Source: Phorcus lineatus (lineage: Eukaryota > Mollusca > Gastropoda > Trochida > Trochidae). From it: DNA of 64,000 nt. The notes beneath the pieces were generated by a model, which was not told where the DNA came from, searched no databases, and saw only the letters and a list, made by a program, of their open reading frames with translations. The position numbers were made by a program, and so were the translations under genes. Where the stretch lies: assembly GCA_921293015.1 (NCBI GenBank), contig OV121081.1:24121158-24185157 (forward strand), read 5' to 3'. Within the stretch, counting starts at the first letter, position 1, and the number at the start of each line of letters is the position of its first letter. This document shows positions 1-13,540 of the stretch, in pieces.

Positions 1-388
1 GGAAATAAATTATTTACACATTAAATGTGTCAATGATGAACTGTGGGTACTTGATATATGTTTTAGGCACCCTAACGAGGATAACGAGAAGCTGAACATC
101 AAGTGTGAAGAATAAAGAATAAAAGCCCAGGGTAAAGTTAGCTAGTTCAGGAGAGGAGTGAATAAAAAATCAGATTGCAAAAAGCTCTTCTACAACGACA
201 TAATGACACATAACCTCAGGGCACCCTTGGACATTTGTATTTTTTATTTATCTTTCTTTATTTTACGTAAAGAAATACATTTGATTCACTGATCAATAAT
301 TTCTTCATCAACGTTAACGTCTTATTATTTCTGTTTGTCATGCACATCTCTAAGCTGTTCTTAACTTTTAGGAGAACAAGCATGAGAT
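1..388. other. No gene seen
   Basis: AT-rich sequence, nothing recognised. Confidence 0.7.
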
Positions 389-1990
389 ATACAGCTGCAT
401 GCCAAAAGTTTGTTCACATACCTGAATATACTAGTGCAAATATCAAGTAATTTGAGGTGCCGTAGCGTTGCGAAAAAAAAGCCGTATAATATTGAATTTT
501 CTTTACACATATTCAGATCCATTCTTCTTTAAGGCAAATGTTTATCGTACCCAACAATTACCCGTAACAGTTTTGGCATGTCATTGATTTGACCAGGGGT
601 CAAAATTCCGAAAACACATTTTCATTTTTCTCCATAAAATCCATTATACGTCAATGTGATTATGTTGGCTTTAACTTTAGAGATTCGAAATGGAACATTT
701 TATTTGACATTTAACGAAATCGAAATTTCGAAAATGTGACCCCTTCTGTTTATATCAATTTGCCAAAATTCGAATTATTGCACGAGTGACCAGACAATAC
801 CATAATGAGTTCAAGAATGGCTATTTCTCATATGGACAGTGGGTGCTCCATTGTCAGTCTTGCTTAAGTTATGCTATTTACGTTGAAAGGAAACCCAAAT
901 TACATGATATTTGCACTACGATTCAGTGGTAAGTAAACAAACTTTCGGTATGCAACTGTACATGAAATTTATGGGTTTTTTTCTGTTTTCCTCCTGTATT
1001 TATTATTATTATCAGAAGGCACTTGAGTGAACTTCTCTATAAGTTTGTTTTCTGTTCATAAAAATGCATTTATCTGGCTTAAATGAACCAAATAAATCAT
1101 GTCTTCCTTAATCAGTCAAATCAAATGTGTTTTACGATAAATCAGTTCATAACAGTAAAAACGTATAAAAAGTATTTAGGTTGACAGTTTGATTAAATGG
1201 ATCTCTATTTGTGCATTCTTAAATGATAAAGAATTGACCCGCATATCATACATTTCAATTTGTAGAGAGAATCGATTATTATGGTAAAATACATTATTGA
1301 CATTACTAACCATCGATCAATAACACATTTGGCCTAAAACTGTCATCTTCGTCACTAAAAGGTCCTACAACTGCATACCGAAAGGTTGTTCATTTACCAC
1401 CAAATATCATGTAATTTGGGTTTCGTTTGGACGTCAAAAAATAACTTCAGCAAAACTGATAAAGGATTATCCTAGGCCTTTGTCCATGTGTGAAATAGCC
1501 ATTCTTGAAATTACTTAGGGATAGTCTTGTCTCTCGTGCAAAAATTCGAATTTTGGCATATTGAAATAGACAGAAGGGGTTATATTTTTTAAATTTCGAT
1601 TTTGTTAAATTTCTAATAAAGTGTTCCATATCGACTCTCTGAGAAGACAATCAGCACAACCACATTGACTTAGTGCAAAGTATCAAAAATGACAAATTTT
1701 CAAAGCAGTTGATAACTTATAAAGGATTTTGTAGAGAAAAAAATAAACTATTTTTTTCGAAATATTGACCCCAGGTCACTTCAGTGACCTGCCGAAACTG
1801 TTACGGATAATTGTTGGGTATGATAAACATTTGCCCTAAAGAAGAATGGTTATGCACATCTGTATTGAAAATTCAACATCATTCGTTTCTTTTTGGCAAT
1901 ACTACGATACCTCAAAGGCATTCCAAATAACATGATATTTGCAGTAGTATTCCCAGGAGAGTGAACAAACTTTTGATATGCAGCTGTAAC
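389..1990. mobile_element. Long palindromic (foldback) element
   Basis: Left arm about 389-961 and right arm about 1366-1990 are diverged inverted copies around a ~400-bp centre. Paired words: 'cagctgcatgccaaaagttt' (391) with 'aaacttttgatatgcagctg' (1969), and 'ttcttctttaaggcaaatgt' (522) with 'acatttgccctaaagaagaa' (1827). The outer ~65 bp of the arms also recur as inner pieces at 901-961 and 1366-1435, making four related copies. No coding capacity. Confidence 0.8.
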
Positions 1991-3735
1991 TATTCTCAGG
2001 TCTGTGTGGGCAAGAATTACAGAAGAAGATTACTGAATATTTGATAAAATTGATAAGTCTATCCAATTACTATACTGTTTTGTAACAACGATGGTATGTG
2101 ACAAGACAAGCCATAAATCTTCAATTATCGGTACAAAAAGAGATTTCAATTTTCGGCGTGACATAAAATATTCATATGAATATATTGGTATACTGACATT
2201 TGTCATTGGTAAAATAAATTTGCTTTATTACTTTGATTACATTCTTCAAAAATTAGAGAATTGATTGATTAATGATAAAGTACAATGTTAAAGCATATGG
2301 TGGGACCAAACTACCGCACCCATATGTTATTTTAAAAGGGATTGTGCGTGTATGTCTAGGTTTGTTATAATTAGAATGTGTTTTATAGCTTATCTATAAT
2401 TATCTACTTAAATTTGAGACTAGTTTACAGTTAATCTGTCTCACCTCTTTTAGAAATGTTTGAAGATCTCATTTATTTGGGTGTTTATGCTTTATACACA
2501 GACTACTTCAATAAGACTCTTTCAATGTTTTATCAAGTACGAACATAGGGAAAGCCAATGGAACCTACAATAGAAAACAATATCAACAATTTCACCATTT
2601 AATCATAAGCTTCATTCTCTTTTTTTCATTTCGCCCCTTTCTTTTTACTTTGCCAGCTATGAATAAGGCCTATCAATCGAGACTCAACTTTTTGCTAAAA
2701 AAACTCGAATAAAGTCAGCAAGATTTGATAAGGCATATTTCTAATATCGCCCTTTCTTCAGAAATGAAAAGATAAATAAATTGACGATTTAAGTATTCAT
2801 GTTATCAAATCTTATGTCACCATTTTAAAAATACATTGACAAAGATAGCGGAAGGAGGGAGCGGGGTGCACACCCCAAACCCCCATGTGGAGTTAATACT
2901 TAATGTAGTAAATGTTACAAGTCGTATTCATTTTACATGTTAAAGTGTGAAAGTAAAGTGTAGTACAGTAAACATTTCATTTAAAAAATTAAGAAATTGC
3001 ATAATAGTTAACTAAATTGTAACCTGAGATACCCATACAGCGCAACAAAAAACGAAAATGAAAATATGTATCCGTCTCGGAATGACCTTCACACATGTCG
3101 TGGTAAACACAGGCATTGATTAGTTCAACATTCCTTATCCTGTGGCCTCATGGCATGGGAAAATCCAGAGGCTTGATTATCATTGTGTGAAACTGGTCAT
3201 GCAATCAGACTTTAATTAGATGACTGCATCTTCAGGCAAAAAAACTGATAACTGTTTTTCTCGTTGTCTCCATTCCTTGTATGCCATTTTGCTTTCAGCT
3301 AAGTTATATGTTCGTCTATTCTTCTGTACAGATTACATGCTGTTGTAAGTTTGCATTTTCTTCACGTTGTTTAGGCATTATTGCGACTTTTGAACTTATA
3401 TCCATTATTAATCATTGCTTATTATGCCTAAAATCCACAGAAGGTCGAATATACATTACGTTGATCATCTGTAAAAATAATTCCTGGAATATTTCAACTA
3501 AAGATCAAGACCCAGTTTAAATTACTTCAAATATATATTCATAACTTTGAAGACTACATGCTTTTCTTTGAATGAAGTTTATAAATGATAGATACCAAAT
3601 TCATATGATGAGTATCAATAGTCAACTACACTTAATGAAGTAATTCGGTTTAACTATGACATGGATATTGAGACAAGCACTGACATAATCAGAGATTATT
3701 GTAATTTATTATTGGTAAGACTCTTTGACATATTA
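1991..3735. other. No gene seen
   Basis: AT-rich. A short open frame at 3281-3520 has no recognisable content. No repeat family noted. Confidence 0.7.
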
Positions 3736-3739
3736 GAAG

Positions 3740-4232
3740 CAAAAATTGTAAGGATTTTTTACGATCTAAACATGATGACACCTACGCCTAATATGAAACG
3801 CCTAAGGTCATAGATAATATCATCAGATCCTATGTCTGAAATCATACGATTTGAAAACAATTCAAAATAACATCTATGTATCAAGGGGATACGACATTCG
3901 CGGAATATTAATCAGCTAAATTTCAATTTTTCAATAAAATAATTGTTGGAGTGTATCAAAACTTTTGATAATTTTGGCATATAAGATGCAAAAGTGTATT
4001 GACTTTTTACGATCTAAACATGATGACACCTACGCCTAATATGAAACGTCTAAGGTCATAGACAATATCATCAGATCCTTATGTCTGAGATCATACGATT
4101 TGAACACAATTCAGAATAACATCTATGTATTAAGGGGAAATGACATTCGCAGAAAATACATAAGCTAAATTTCAATATTTCAATAAAATAATTGTTGGAG
4201 TGTATCAAAACTCAAATTTTGGCATGTTGATA
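3740..4232. repeat. Tandem duplication, 248-bp period
   Basis: Two copies, about 90% alike by eye. 'acgatctaaacatgatgaca' occurs at 3761 and 4009, and both copies end near 'aataattgttggagtgtatc'. Confidence 0.9.
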
Positions 4233-4825
4233 AAGTTTCAGTCTCTCATTTGCACAATTCATGTTTAATCTGTTTAATCAAGCAAGTTTAATCTATGGTA
4301 CTCTGACTGAAAGGAATACATATTTGGTATTTTGCTGATTCTCGTCATTGTAACACGCACTAAGTTAATAATTCTGAAAATATGGATTTTCTTCTCTTCA
4401 TATTAATACAAATCCGAATTGTCTTATATTATCTTACTTATCAATTGCTGGTTTGTTTTGTCATCACAAAAATATTGCCGACAATAAAGTTATGTTTGAT
4501 AAATAGTTATTTCTTAAATAGGGAGCAAATAATTAAACCCAAAGTGACCTTTATTAAAAGAAGGATAGTACGCAAGGGTTGCTTAAATTGAGCAGAAAAC
4601 AATACGGTAAAACATCTGCCACTCCAGTAAGTATTTGAATCCTGTGAGTGGACCAAACACGGACCAAATTCACTGAAAAGACGTTCTAACTATCAACTCT
4701 CCTCGTGTTTAATAACTGAAATATCTTTGAAAACAGGCAAACTCGCTCGCTCGTTCTTTCGTGAAGAGGTATTTGCATTGAATTAGAACATGACCACAAA
4801 CATTCACAGCATTATACAGTTCTCT

Positions 4826-4974
4826 GAGGTGAGGTGAGGTTGGTTAGATTTCAACGCGGCTTTCAAGATTATTTCACTAATATCACGCCCGCAACACCAT
4901 TGTAGTTCTGCATTGCGGTGAAACCTACGAGCATCGACTGCAGGTAGCGAAGCATGGGTTGTACTGTGCTGAAA
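4826..4974 (-). mobile_element. 5'-truncated tRNA-SINE (family S1)
   Basis: Contains the S1 tail '(gaggt)n' and body (gctttcaagattatttcact, attgcggtgaaacct) but lacks the tRNA head. Flanked by 'tacagttctct' on both sides (4815-4825, 4975-4985). Ten of those bases also occur inside full-length S1 copies, so the flank may reflect microhomology. Confidence 0.8.
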
Positions 4975-4985
4975 TACAGTTCTCT

Positions 4986-6911
4986 TAATGTCCAGTACTG
5001 TACCATCAAAGCAGACTATTGAACGGATCAAAATTACGTGTGTAAACAATGCATATTTGATGCATTTCATTTGTTGATTACAGTGAATACAGACAGTGTT
5101 AATGGCGCAATTTTCCTATATCCATATCCGTGCTTTGGTGACAGCAATATTGCTAAGTAGTTATGGAGTAATTGGGGTTTCAATCTGCTACATCAGCGTA
5201 TTTGAATCCACAGACTTCCCTTCAAATACCCTGATATCATACGGGCCAAAGGATCATATCTCTGACAGCTGTTTATTTGAGGCTATGTTTAGCTAGTAAT
5301 TACCTCAGCCAATGAAATGTAGTTATGCAGGCATGATAATCTACCGAACAGTATGCAGGGAATAAACAGTAACACCTTTACACTTGCTTCATAATCACTA
5401 AATAATCTATGTCAAAACCACTACTATTAAGAGTAAAGCGATTGTATATACAATGCGAAGTCAACTTAAATTAATAGTTATACTGAGTGACTGAACAGCC
5501 GCTAACCTCGACTTTATCACTTCTTGATTTCGTTCAAAGATTTTTTCAACAAAATAAGAACTGGGCTTGATTTTGGTTAATTTGTCCAATTGACACCTTT
5601 AATTAGCCTTTAGATAAGACAGCGTAATAATCGGCTGTGAAAAAACCCGTCCGGGCTAGGGGCCACAAAATTCGCGCGGGTGTGACGTAAACAGACTGTA
5701 CAGAGTGGCGCATCATTATTTGAACTGAAATACCGCCTTAAATATTTGTTTAATTACCATTGATGTGGATATCTTTTTACACCAAACGCTTAATAATGTT
5801 ACATTGTCAAAGGATTTATCTAACTGAGTGGAAAACATTCTCTGAAAATCGTTAATTAATGGGTTTTTTCTGTGATTGTTAAGATAGATGTATAGATCAA
5901 GAGGCAACAATTCTGTTTATGACGTCACAAAAAGGGCGTGTGAACAGGCATGCATTCACTGGTTTGTGGCCAGATAGATCTATGCGGTGGCATTCAAACA
6001 CGGCTTTCATTACCAAACTGAACATATTTGAGTGGCGACCTTTGACGCACTATACAATATTGTAATCAGACTTTTATGTATTACAAAGAAAATAGTGAAA
6101 TATGTTTGCGTTTATGTGAACTTTGAGGATCGCAAGGCTGGGTTCATGAGCTTTTACTGAACTTGTACTTAGTTTACAGAAACTGATAATAAGGACAGAA
6201 TAAACACATGATGGTGTTTGCTGTTATTCCATCAATAACCTGTGCTATGTTTTAAAGGGGACATATTTCTGCCCTGATCATATCTATTGTAATGGCCTCT
6301 GGGGCTCCAAGAAGAGATGCTTTCTTACATTGGAATAATAGTGTCAGTGTATTTAATTACTCCATAATTTTTTTTCCTTTCAAATTGATTCATGAAACAA
6401 TATCATAACACGTTTCTGTATTTCATGAATGAACTATATAAAGAGTGTTTAGTATTAGGCACATGATAAATAAATTATTTATTGGAAAATGAAATTTGCT
6501 TAATCAGTTCTATATGAGTTTTTAGTGAAGGCTTGTATTTGAATTGGTAATGATCATTTCAAATTATGTCCAATATACAAGAATATTGCAAAGCATCTGG
6601 GAAGTCTGTCTTCAGGAATTATATTTGGTCGCTGGACAGAAGATCTGTAATAAAAGTAATTATATCCGTAGATATCTGCTCTTCATATCAGTTATGAGGT
6701 ATCTTGTCGTTCGAAATGATTTGATTCTAATGAAAGAAGACGAGGAACAGAAAGCTGTTATTAATCTTATTATTATAATTTCAAATTGCAGAAAGCTCTT
6801 TTAAGTTAGATAATGCTATTCTTAATGTGATTATTGTTCATTTACTGCGGTTCAATGCATATCAATTTGAAGGGTGTTATCCAGTAACAAGTATATATAG
6901 CATGTATAGCA

Positions 6912-6913
<2 letters not shown>
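4986..6913. other. No gene seen
   Basis: AT-rich, apart from a short more GC-rich patch at about 5640-5710. No conserved coding signal. Confidence 0.7.

Positions 6914-6940
<27 letters not shown>
6914..6940. repeat. (TA)n microsatellite
   Basis: A TA run next to the left inverted repeat of the 6941-7912 element. Confidence 0.9.
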
Positions 6941-6942
<2 letters not shown>

Positions 6943-7912
6943 TAAAAGCAAACTGTTATAGAACTATACTAAGTAGGGTATTAACGATTGGAGAAGTTGT
7001 TGAGACTACTCAACAACTTTTACCTCATTTATACGTTCTTAGAAATAATAATATGGCAGTCAAGCAATGTAACATTACACCGTTTTCTTTGTTGTGCATT
7101 ACTCCAACTGAAGGTAAAATTACAATTTCTTACAGATTTATGTCAATCAGCTTTTGACACACCTTTTCCTTCACGGAAATCATGATATGCTGTTTTCAAA
7201 TCATCTTAAGTCCCCGACTTGTTTGATTTATCTATTGGTCATATATCAATATATAAAAATTAACTATTCAGTACCGAAACCAGTAATTTCATTTGAGCAG
7301 AAAATCCGTTAGATCGAGAGTCTAATATTTTGTTTTAGTTTCAAAGTTTGCTCTTAAAATGTAATATTTGGTAAAATTAAAACAATGTATTAAATGAATA
7401 ATCGCATTAAAAGTCACTTTTTTGTTTCTGCTAACTTTGGTTAATAAAAATTGATAGCAACTTTCAGAATGAATCTAAATACGACTGATAAACCACTTAT
7501 GAATTTTTCAAAATCTAAATGAACAACTTTGTACAACTTCCGAAAAGGTCGTTAAGTCCTTTGTTCTTTTATTAAAAAAAATAGCATAGGAAGTTTTCTA
7601 GAGACAAAGTATTTTTTAATTTGTCTCAATCACTTCACTAAAACTGTGGCTTCAATCTGGGATCGGTATAACATGAAAGCCTATTGGTGTGATACGCATT
7701 TTGCATATCTAACTACATAATATAGAATCAAAACTCAGCGAAAGTCAAAATGTGATAAGAACCGAAGCCAGTGAACCCTTAAAAATACAAAATACTATTT
7801 ACAGAAATATCCCTCGTCCATGTGCATCTTCTAAAAAAAACCTCTAGTCTCAACAAATTCTCCAATCGTTAATGCCCTACTTAGTATAGTTCTATAACAG
7901 TTTGCTTTTAAT
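6941..7912. mobile_element. Non-autonomous DNA element with 68-bp terminal inverted repeats
   Basis: 6941-7008 is the inverse complement of 7845-7912 with few mismatches (left 'aagcaaactgttatagaact', right 'agttctataacagtttgctt'). It is inserted at a (TA)n tract (6914-6940), compatible with a TA target duplication. The interior has no long open frame, so it is probably a Tc1/mariner-type MITE. Confidence 0.8.
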
Positions 7913-9080
7913 ATTACCTTAAAAAGCTATAAAGCCATTCCATTTCAGTATTATCACTCACTAAAAGATCATGTTTAGAAGGCTTACTTATCTTAGCATT
8001 AAATAAGGTTTGCCTTCATAAACTTTAGGAAAACGAAAGTATTCGAGATTCTAAACACCATGCAAACAGGTAACAGTTTCATTCATTCATTCTGATATAC
8101 AACAAACCTACAAGAACAGAAATAATAGTCCATAGTCAAAGAATAAAACGTTTGACCCACAAATTATGGGAAAGAAATTAAAGCAAACTATCTAAATGCT
8201 TTAATACAATAATTAAAGATGCCTGTTGGGGAAATGATTAGATATACTGAGAGTTATTAATTGGCATTAACTAGGATCGGAGAGATCTAGCCCTTGAGAC
8301 TTTAGCTTGGGGTTCTTTTTGAGAAGTGTCGAAATGAGGTGTAATTAGATTCGTTAGGAATAAAACAAACTTTTTTGGAGCTCGCAATGAATATTCAAAT
8401 TAAGGACAAAATATTGGGAAACCTTTTTGCAGTTGTGAAAATTGTCTTTTCTCATTTTCATACTTATGGTTTTAACAAGTAAATCCTTATTTGAGAGAAA
8501 ACAGTAATAATGTTAAAATAGTTCGTAAGGAGTGTCCTGAAACATGTAAGAATGTACAATTGACTAGATAACCCTCTTTCACTAATTCTTTATTAGATGA
8601 ATAATTTAAGAAAAAGTCTGTCTTAAATATGAAATGAAAACCTTATGAAATCGAATTTAATTCACGATCTTAAAATAACACTTTTCTTCCCTGAGATTCT
8701 CGTAAATTATTGAACTAAATTTGGCTGTTATACATGACGAAGCACTACAGAGGAAAGAAAGGTTTGCGATTAAAAAGTAAAAAGTCGTAACCAGTAAAAG
8801 CAGGGTAAGGTTTAAAAAACTGGATAAGTAATGACTCTTTACATTACTTTTGTAGCAGATTTGATCCTGGATATGTAACGATCATGGATGAATGATTAAG
8901 TCTTCATGGTCCCTTAGAATTCCATGTAACGAGTTGAGTGTTTATTTTATTTGTTTATCCATTTCATACATCAATATAAAAAGAATATTCTTTTAAAAAA
9001 GTGTTTTCTTTTTTCTACACGAAAACCCTTTTCGTATATGTCTTTGTCTTTTTTCTATCTTTTAATTACCCGCATTCAAT
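7913..9080. other. No gene; one diverged repeat block
   Basis: 8220-8370 resembles the part of the 8-20 kb repeat blocks around 'gtaattagatt(t/c)gtta'. The rest shows nothing. Confidence 0.5.
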
Positions 9081-9084
9081 AATG

Positions 9085-9205
9085 AAAGAGTGTAGGCCGC
9101 AGATGTCACAAAGGGATGTCCACACCTTTTAGTGTCGACTGTGAAACATTGATTGTTGAAAACGGTCGAGTTAGGAATATGTTCAGCTTCTGTATACCTT
9201 AATGT
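9085..9205. repeat. Dispersed repeat R1, fragment
   Basis: 'attgattgttgaaaacggtc' and 'aggaatatgttcagc' match the end of the R1 copy at 22400-22720. Confidence 0.6.
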
Positions 9206-11104
9206 ATTACATGAGTGCAAAGGATGAAATATTTAACAATATATATAGTTGTCACTTCACCCATTTCAGATACACAATATAAGCATTAAACATAGCAGAA
9301 ACCGTTTTAGCTTTTTAAGATGTCTGCAAAAATATTAATATATCCAAAACCGTAGTTTATTCTTATTTAATGCGAAATAACAGAATTAATGTTATAGCCT
9401 GTGAATACATACATATTTTCCAAAATATATGGTTTATTACTTGAGTGGAGATGGTTGGTTATATCGTTTGATATGTGTGTTTAGATGGTGGATATGAGGA
9501 TGCTCGTTGTATGAAAATCACCTACATCACAAGGTTTCTAAATTTCCTTTGGCATGAGCTCGTGAGTCTGATACTTACCTTTTGTGTTTTATCTGAACAA
9601 AAATTGTAAAAGTAGTAAGGGTGCACATCTTTTGAGAGGCTCGCAGAAGTTTCATTGTTTTAAGCGAATGAAAGGCGGGTAATTTCAGTACAGATTTTGC
9701 TGATGAAAAGTCCTAGGGATGATAAAGGGAAGAGCATCGGAACATTCAGCCCTGAATATCCGTGAATGAGTGTTCAACGACGGTGGAAAATTGTCAATTG
9801 CTCTTCATCAAGAATTATATGGACATTACCTCGGTGAAACCATTCCTCCAGAAAAGGCAAGACCCAACGGCAACTCCTAGAACGTATATTTAGCGGACGA
9901 TATTTCAGCGAGCGTGTGTACGTGGAAACCCAGTTTTTTGGACATCACATAAGCCTCACACGGTTATATCGTGTCAGATAGCAGCTGAGTATTGGGCTTT
10001 TGGTTTCAATACCACTGTCTGGATTAGATCACAAAGTCTTTTCCGCTAAGTGTTTAAGACGAGCTGCACCTACTCAAGCTATCACTTAGGGTTCAGTTCG
10101 TCGCACGAGGCTTCAGCCTCTTGCTCCATCAAGACTTTTGTGAAAGGTCTTATGAACATATGATGGTTTTACGAGTGTATACAGTGTAGAAACACACAAC
10201 TATCACTTGACTACCTTGACCTTTTGATGTTCCTGGTAAAACAATTATATGTTATCATACCGTTTCGATGCATTTTATTAAATGTTGTTTTTTATAGAAA
10301 AAATTAGTATCTGTTTCTTGCCTTGAAGTCTCTTTTAAGTAATTGTTAGACCTTGTGCAAACAAAATCAATTTGTAAATATTATGCATTTTTATTAAATA
10401 GGCCCCAAGGAAAAAAGGTCGTTTGAGCTGTGTTTTGTAGTGTTTATAAACACTGGCAGTATTATAAATAGAAATATCAGAGTAAACATATTTTCCAACA
10501 TCTGCCTCACTCAAGATTGATAATATAAAAACATAGCTAACCATGACATTTCCCAGATAAAACAATTTTAGTTTTAAGAAAGTCTGATATAACTAAATAT
10601 GCAGGCCAATATTTGGAAAGAGTTAACTTTTATGAACCTGCAAGTACGTTAAAATAAAGAAAACTCTTCTCCAAGTTTGAACCTTGTAGATTCATTCAAT
10701 CTGAAGGACTATTTCAAGAATTTACTGAAAAAGGCACTTTATATGTAGATAGTAGATATCTCTTTGACCTTTCACGCGAATTTAAGTGCCCGGTTCTTAA
10801 AATACTGAATTTCCAAGTTACATGAAAGTAGTGGTTTTACAACGAAATACTCTCCAGAACCAAAGTTGGAAGCGGGTTCTAAAGAAGATTAAGTAAAACA
10901 TTTAAGTCATAAAACAATTTTTTTTTCACGCGAAGGTAATTCATCTCTTTCGAATAGTCAACATCACTCTTACAGCAACGCGAATAATTCATGTACATCA
11001 GAAATAACATAACATCATCATCTGCCATGAATGTAACACATGTAATTTTCTAATTCCAGAGGAATGGGCTCGTTTTGAATTTTCAATTGTTAAGTAAAGT
11101 AGAT

Positions 11105-11266
11105 ATGTCTTTGTTGGTTTTCATTTGTTGGTTTTCCCTTGGAACTTTCTTTTGTAATTCTCGTGTTCTTCCTAACAACTCGCTGAAAATGTCTTTAAAT
11201 GTCTCGAAAGACATTCACAAAACTTTTATCATTGAGGAAAATGTTCATACCACTCCTGTTACTTGA
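11105..11266 (+). other. Small open frame with signal-peptide-like start
   Basis: From an internal ATG the frame reads MSLLVFICWFSLGTFFCNSR and then 33 polar residues. This looks like a signal peptide, but the frame is not preserved in the related repeat block at 18.1 kb, so a gene is unlikely. Confidence 0.12.
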
Positions 11267-11980
11267 GAAACTTAATGTTAATTTTATTCAATATACCATC
11301 AGATGGATCAGCTGATTTTGAATTGATTGAATTGAAGGTCAAATGACACTTGTTTTACTGACTAATAATGAGGGGAAATATGATAACAAAGAAACGCGTA
11401 AAACGCTTTTAATGTAATATCCTGAGATGCCCGCGAGTACATTGCTGAGACATGCTTAGATTGGTTTTAAATGCATCAACAAAGATTAGAGAAATCTTTC
11501 CCTAGGGACTTTGTGGTGGGAATCTCTGGTGAGTACTATAAAATGTAATTAGATTTGTTAAAGATGTAAGTCATACCTTAAGGGTATGGATGGTAACTTA
11601 AGTTGTAAATATAGCAGCTAAGGGAGTAATAAGGTTAATTTTCCTGCTGTTTTATTATTGATTTTAGGGAAGCCTAAATAATCCTACTTAAGTTTGGGGT
11701 TTGTTTTTCAAAATATATACAAGTTACAGATGTTAGGCCAGATTACGATAAGAACATCTTCCACTTCTCTCAAACTCATTTTTATTAATTAATTATTAAT
11801 CATTATCATTAATACTCTACTTCTAGCTTAAAATGACAATGAAAATAGGAATACAACAACTTGCCTAACCTCTAATAATCATTACAAGATAATGATGTTT
11901 ACATTTTCCTTTACATGTGTATATACAGCTCTGTTTTGCTTATAAGTATGAGTATCAACTTACTGTGAAATTTAAGTTTA

Positions 11981-12025
11981 AGGATTGCCTTTATCTAGTG
12001 TATCTTATACATTAAAGGCAATCCT
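11981..12025. repeat. Small perfect hairpin
   Basis: 13-bp arms 'aggattgccttta' and 'taaaggcaatcct' around a ~19-nt loop, inside repeat block A. The corresponding site in block C (about 19625) has only the first arm. Confidence 0.8.
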
Positions 12026-12260
12026 GGCTATTAAGGCTGGTATTGTCACTGGAATATAGTTCTCTTTATCAATAGTATTTATTAAGATGCAGCTTCAATA
12101 TCATTTACCATATCTTTTTCTAGATCTTTTTCAACAGTGCGAAAGTATTATCGGATTGGCTAGGCACAGGAATAGACATTTGACTTTTGATATATGTTTA
12201 TATTTTTTGACAACAGAAGAAAGTGGATTTTTGTCATGATGTTGCTTGGAATCCTAACAT

Positions 12261-13540
12261 AATTATTCATACCATCACAAGAAACGTGGACTAACTATGC
12301 ATACCATTGATGTTGTTGCTTTACATTGCCAACCTTAATCTTAAGACTTATCCCAGCTCAAGCCATAAATTCTCTGTGTACCATTCCCTATACGTAATGC
12401 AAACGCAATTACGCACCGATGCGTAATCGATGTCCCGGTGCACTTAGGTCCACACGAATGCTCATTGTTCTTCAGTTCCGAGGGCAGACGATGTTATGAC
12501 ACCTTATAGAGAGTCACACAAGCTAGTTCATTAGTTCCTCATTGGTGCTCACAGTTTACTCTCATATACATGTGTGTGTGTGTATTGACAAGCATATTCC
12601 ATCTCCCATACACGACATACAAAACAGAATACATAACTATCTTTAATACCTACGAGGAAAATCATATCGGGGTTCATATTTTTTAAATATCCCTTTTTCA
12701 TTGTGACGGTGCGTTAAAAAAAATGCTTTGACGTCACTTGTAGTTCGCCTATGACGTTGTGTTCCAAATGCGCCTATGCCTATGCTTGGATGTTGATTTT
12801 GATAAGTTTCATTGATTTCTCGACTCCAATAAAAAAAGAATATCATTTTCCTATCGATGACATACCCTGTTTACGACATTCGGGCCTCAATATCAATATA
12901 TCACTCGCTCTCGCTCGGGAAATACCAAGATTAAGCACTCGTGCCGTAAACATGGTATGTCAAGGACACCCATTTAATATCCTCTATAACTCAATAGATC
13001 CAAGATCATGGAAACACATTATGTTACGTTTTTCACTTTAGGAACGAGAAACTAAACTTTATTTCCTTAGCTCTTGCAATGAATATAAATTCATGCTCTG
13101 TTATAAACATAATCCGTTTTTCTGATGCAATTTCATGTTTCTATAAAGCAAAATAAAGTATACATCAACCGCCAACCATATCATTAGAACCATACACTGA
13201 TATCACATTATCACTAACCTGTTTAGAAGACGCTAAAATGCTTGTATCGAAGTGTTACACAAAAGTAACTTTTAAGGTCGATATTGATCTCAAATTGTTT
13301 ATTTGATTGCAAAAAGGAATATCAAAATTTCTATATAACATACTCTCGTCTTGCTTTAAGGAAACTGGCTGAATTCCATCTCTTTGCTTATACTTTCATA
13401 CTCTCAGCCAATTAGGAAAAAAGGTTTCCTTTTAATTTCAAAGTTGATTTCTGAGCATGTGGACAGTTTACAATTCAGCGTTACTAAATGCATATTTTGA
13501 CAACCCAAATCAAGCTCATCATTATTCATTTTAAGTTATA
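12261..13540. other. No gene seen
   Basis: Holds the hairpin at 12859-12961. A 96-codon open stretch across it (12751-13041) is not credible as a gene. Confidence 0.65.
12859..12961. mobile_element. Short hairpin element, MITE-like
   Basis: Ends 'gacataccctgtttacg' and 'cgtaaacatggtatgtc' are inverted repeats (one mismatch) around ~70 bp containing 'tcgctctcgctcggg'. No target duplication noted. Confidence 0.5.

Larger units (their letters stand above)
9668..12260. repeat. Repeat block copy A
   Basis: Diverged copy of a 2.6 kb sequence also present at 13541-14900 and at 15240-16180 plus 18080-20140. Shared words in order: 'ctgatgaaaagtcc', 'cattcagccctgaatatcc', 'gatcacaaagtcttttcc', 'ccaatatttggaaagagtt', 'actgaatttccaagt', 'gatggatcagc', 'gagatgcccgcgagta', 'gttaggccagatta'. 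No conserved open frame runs through the copies. Confidence 0.75.
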
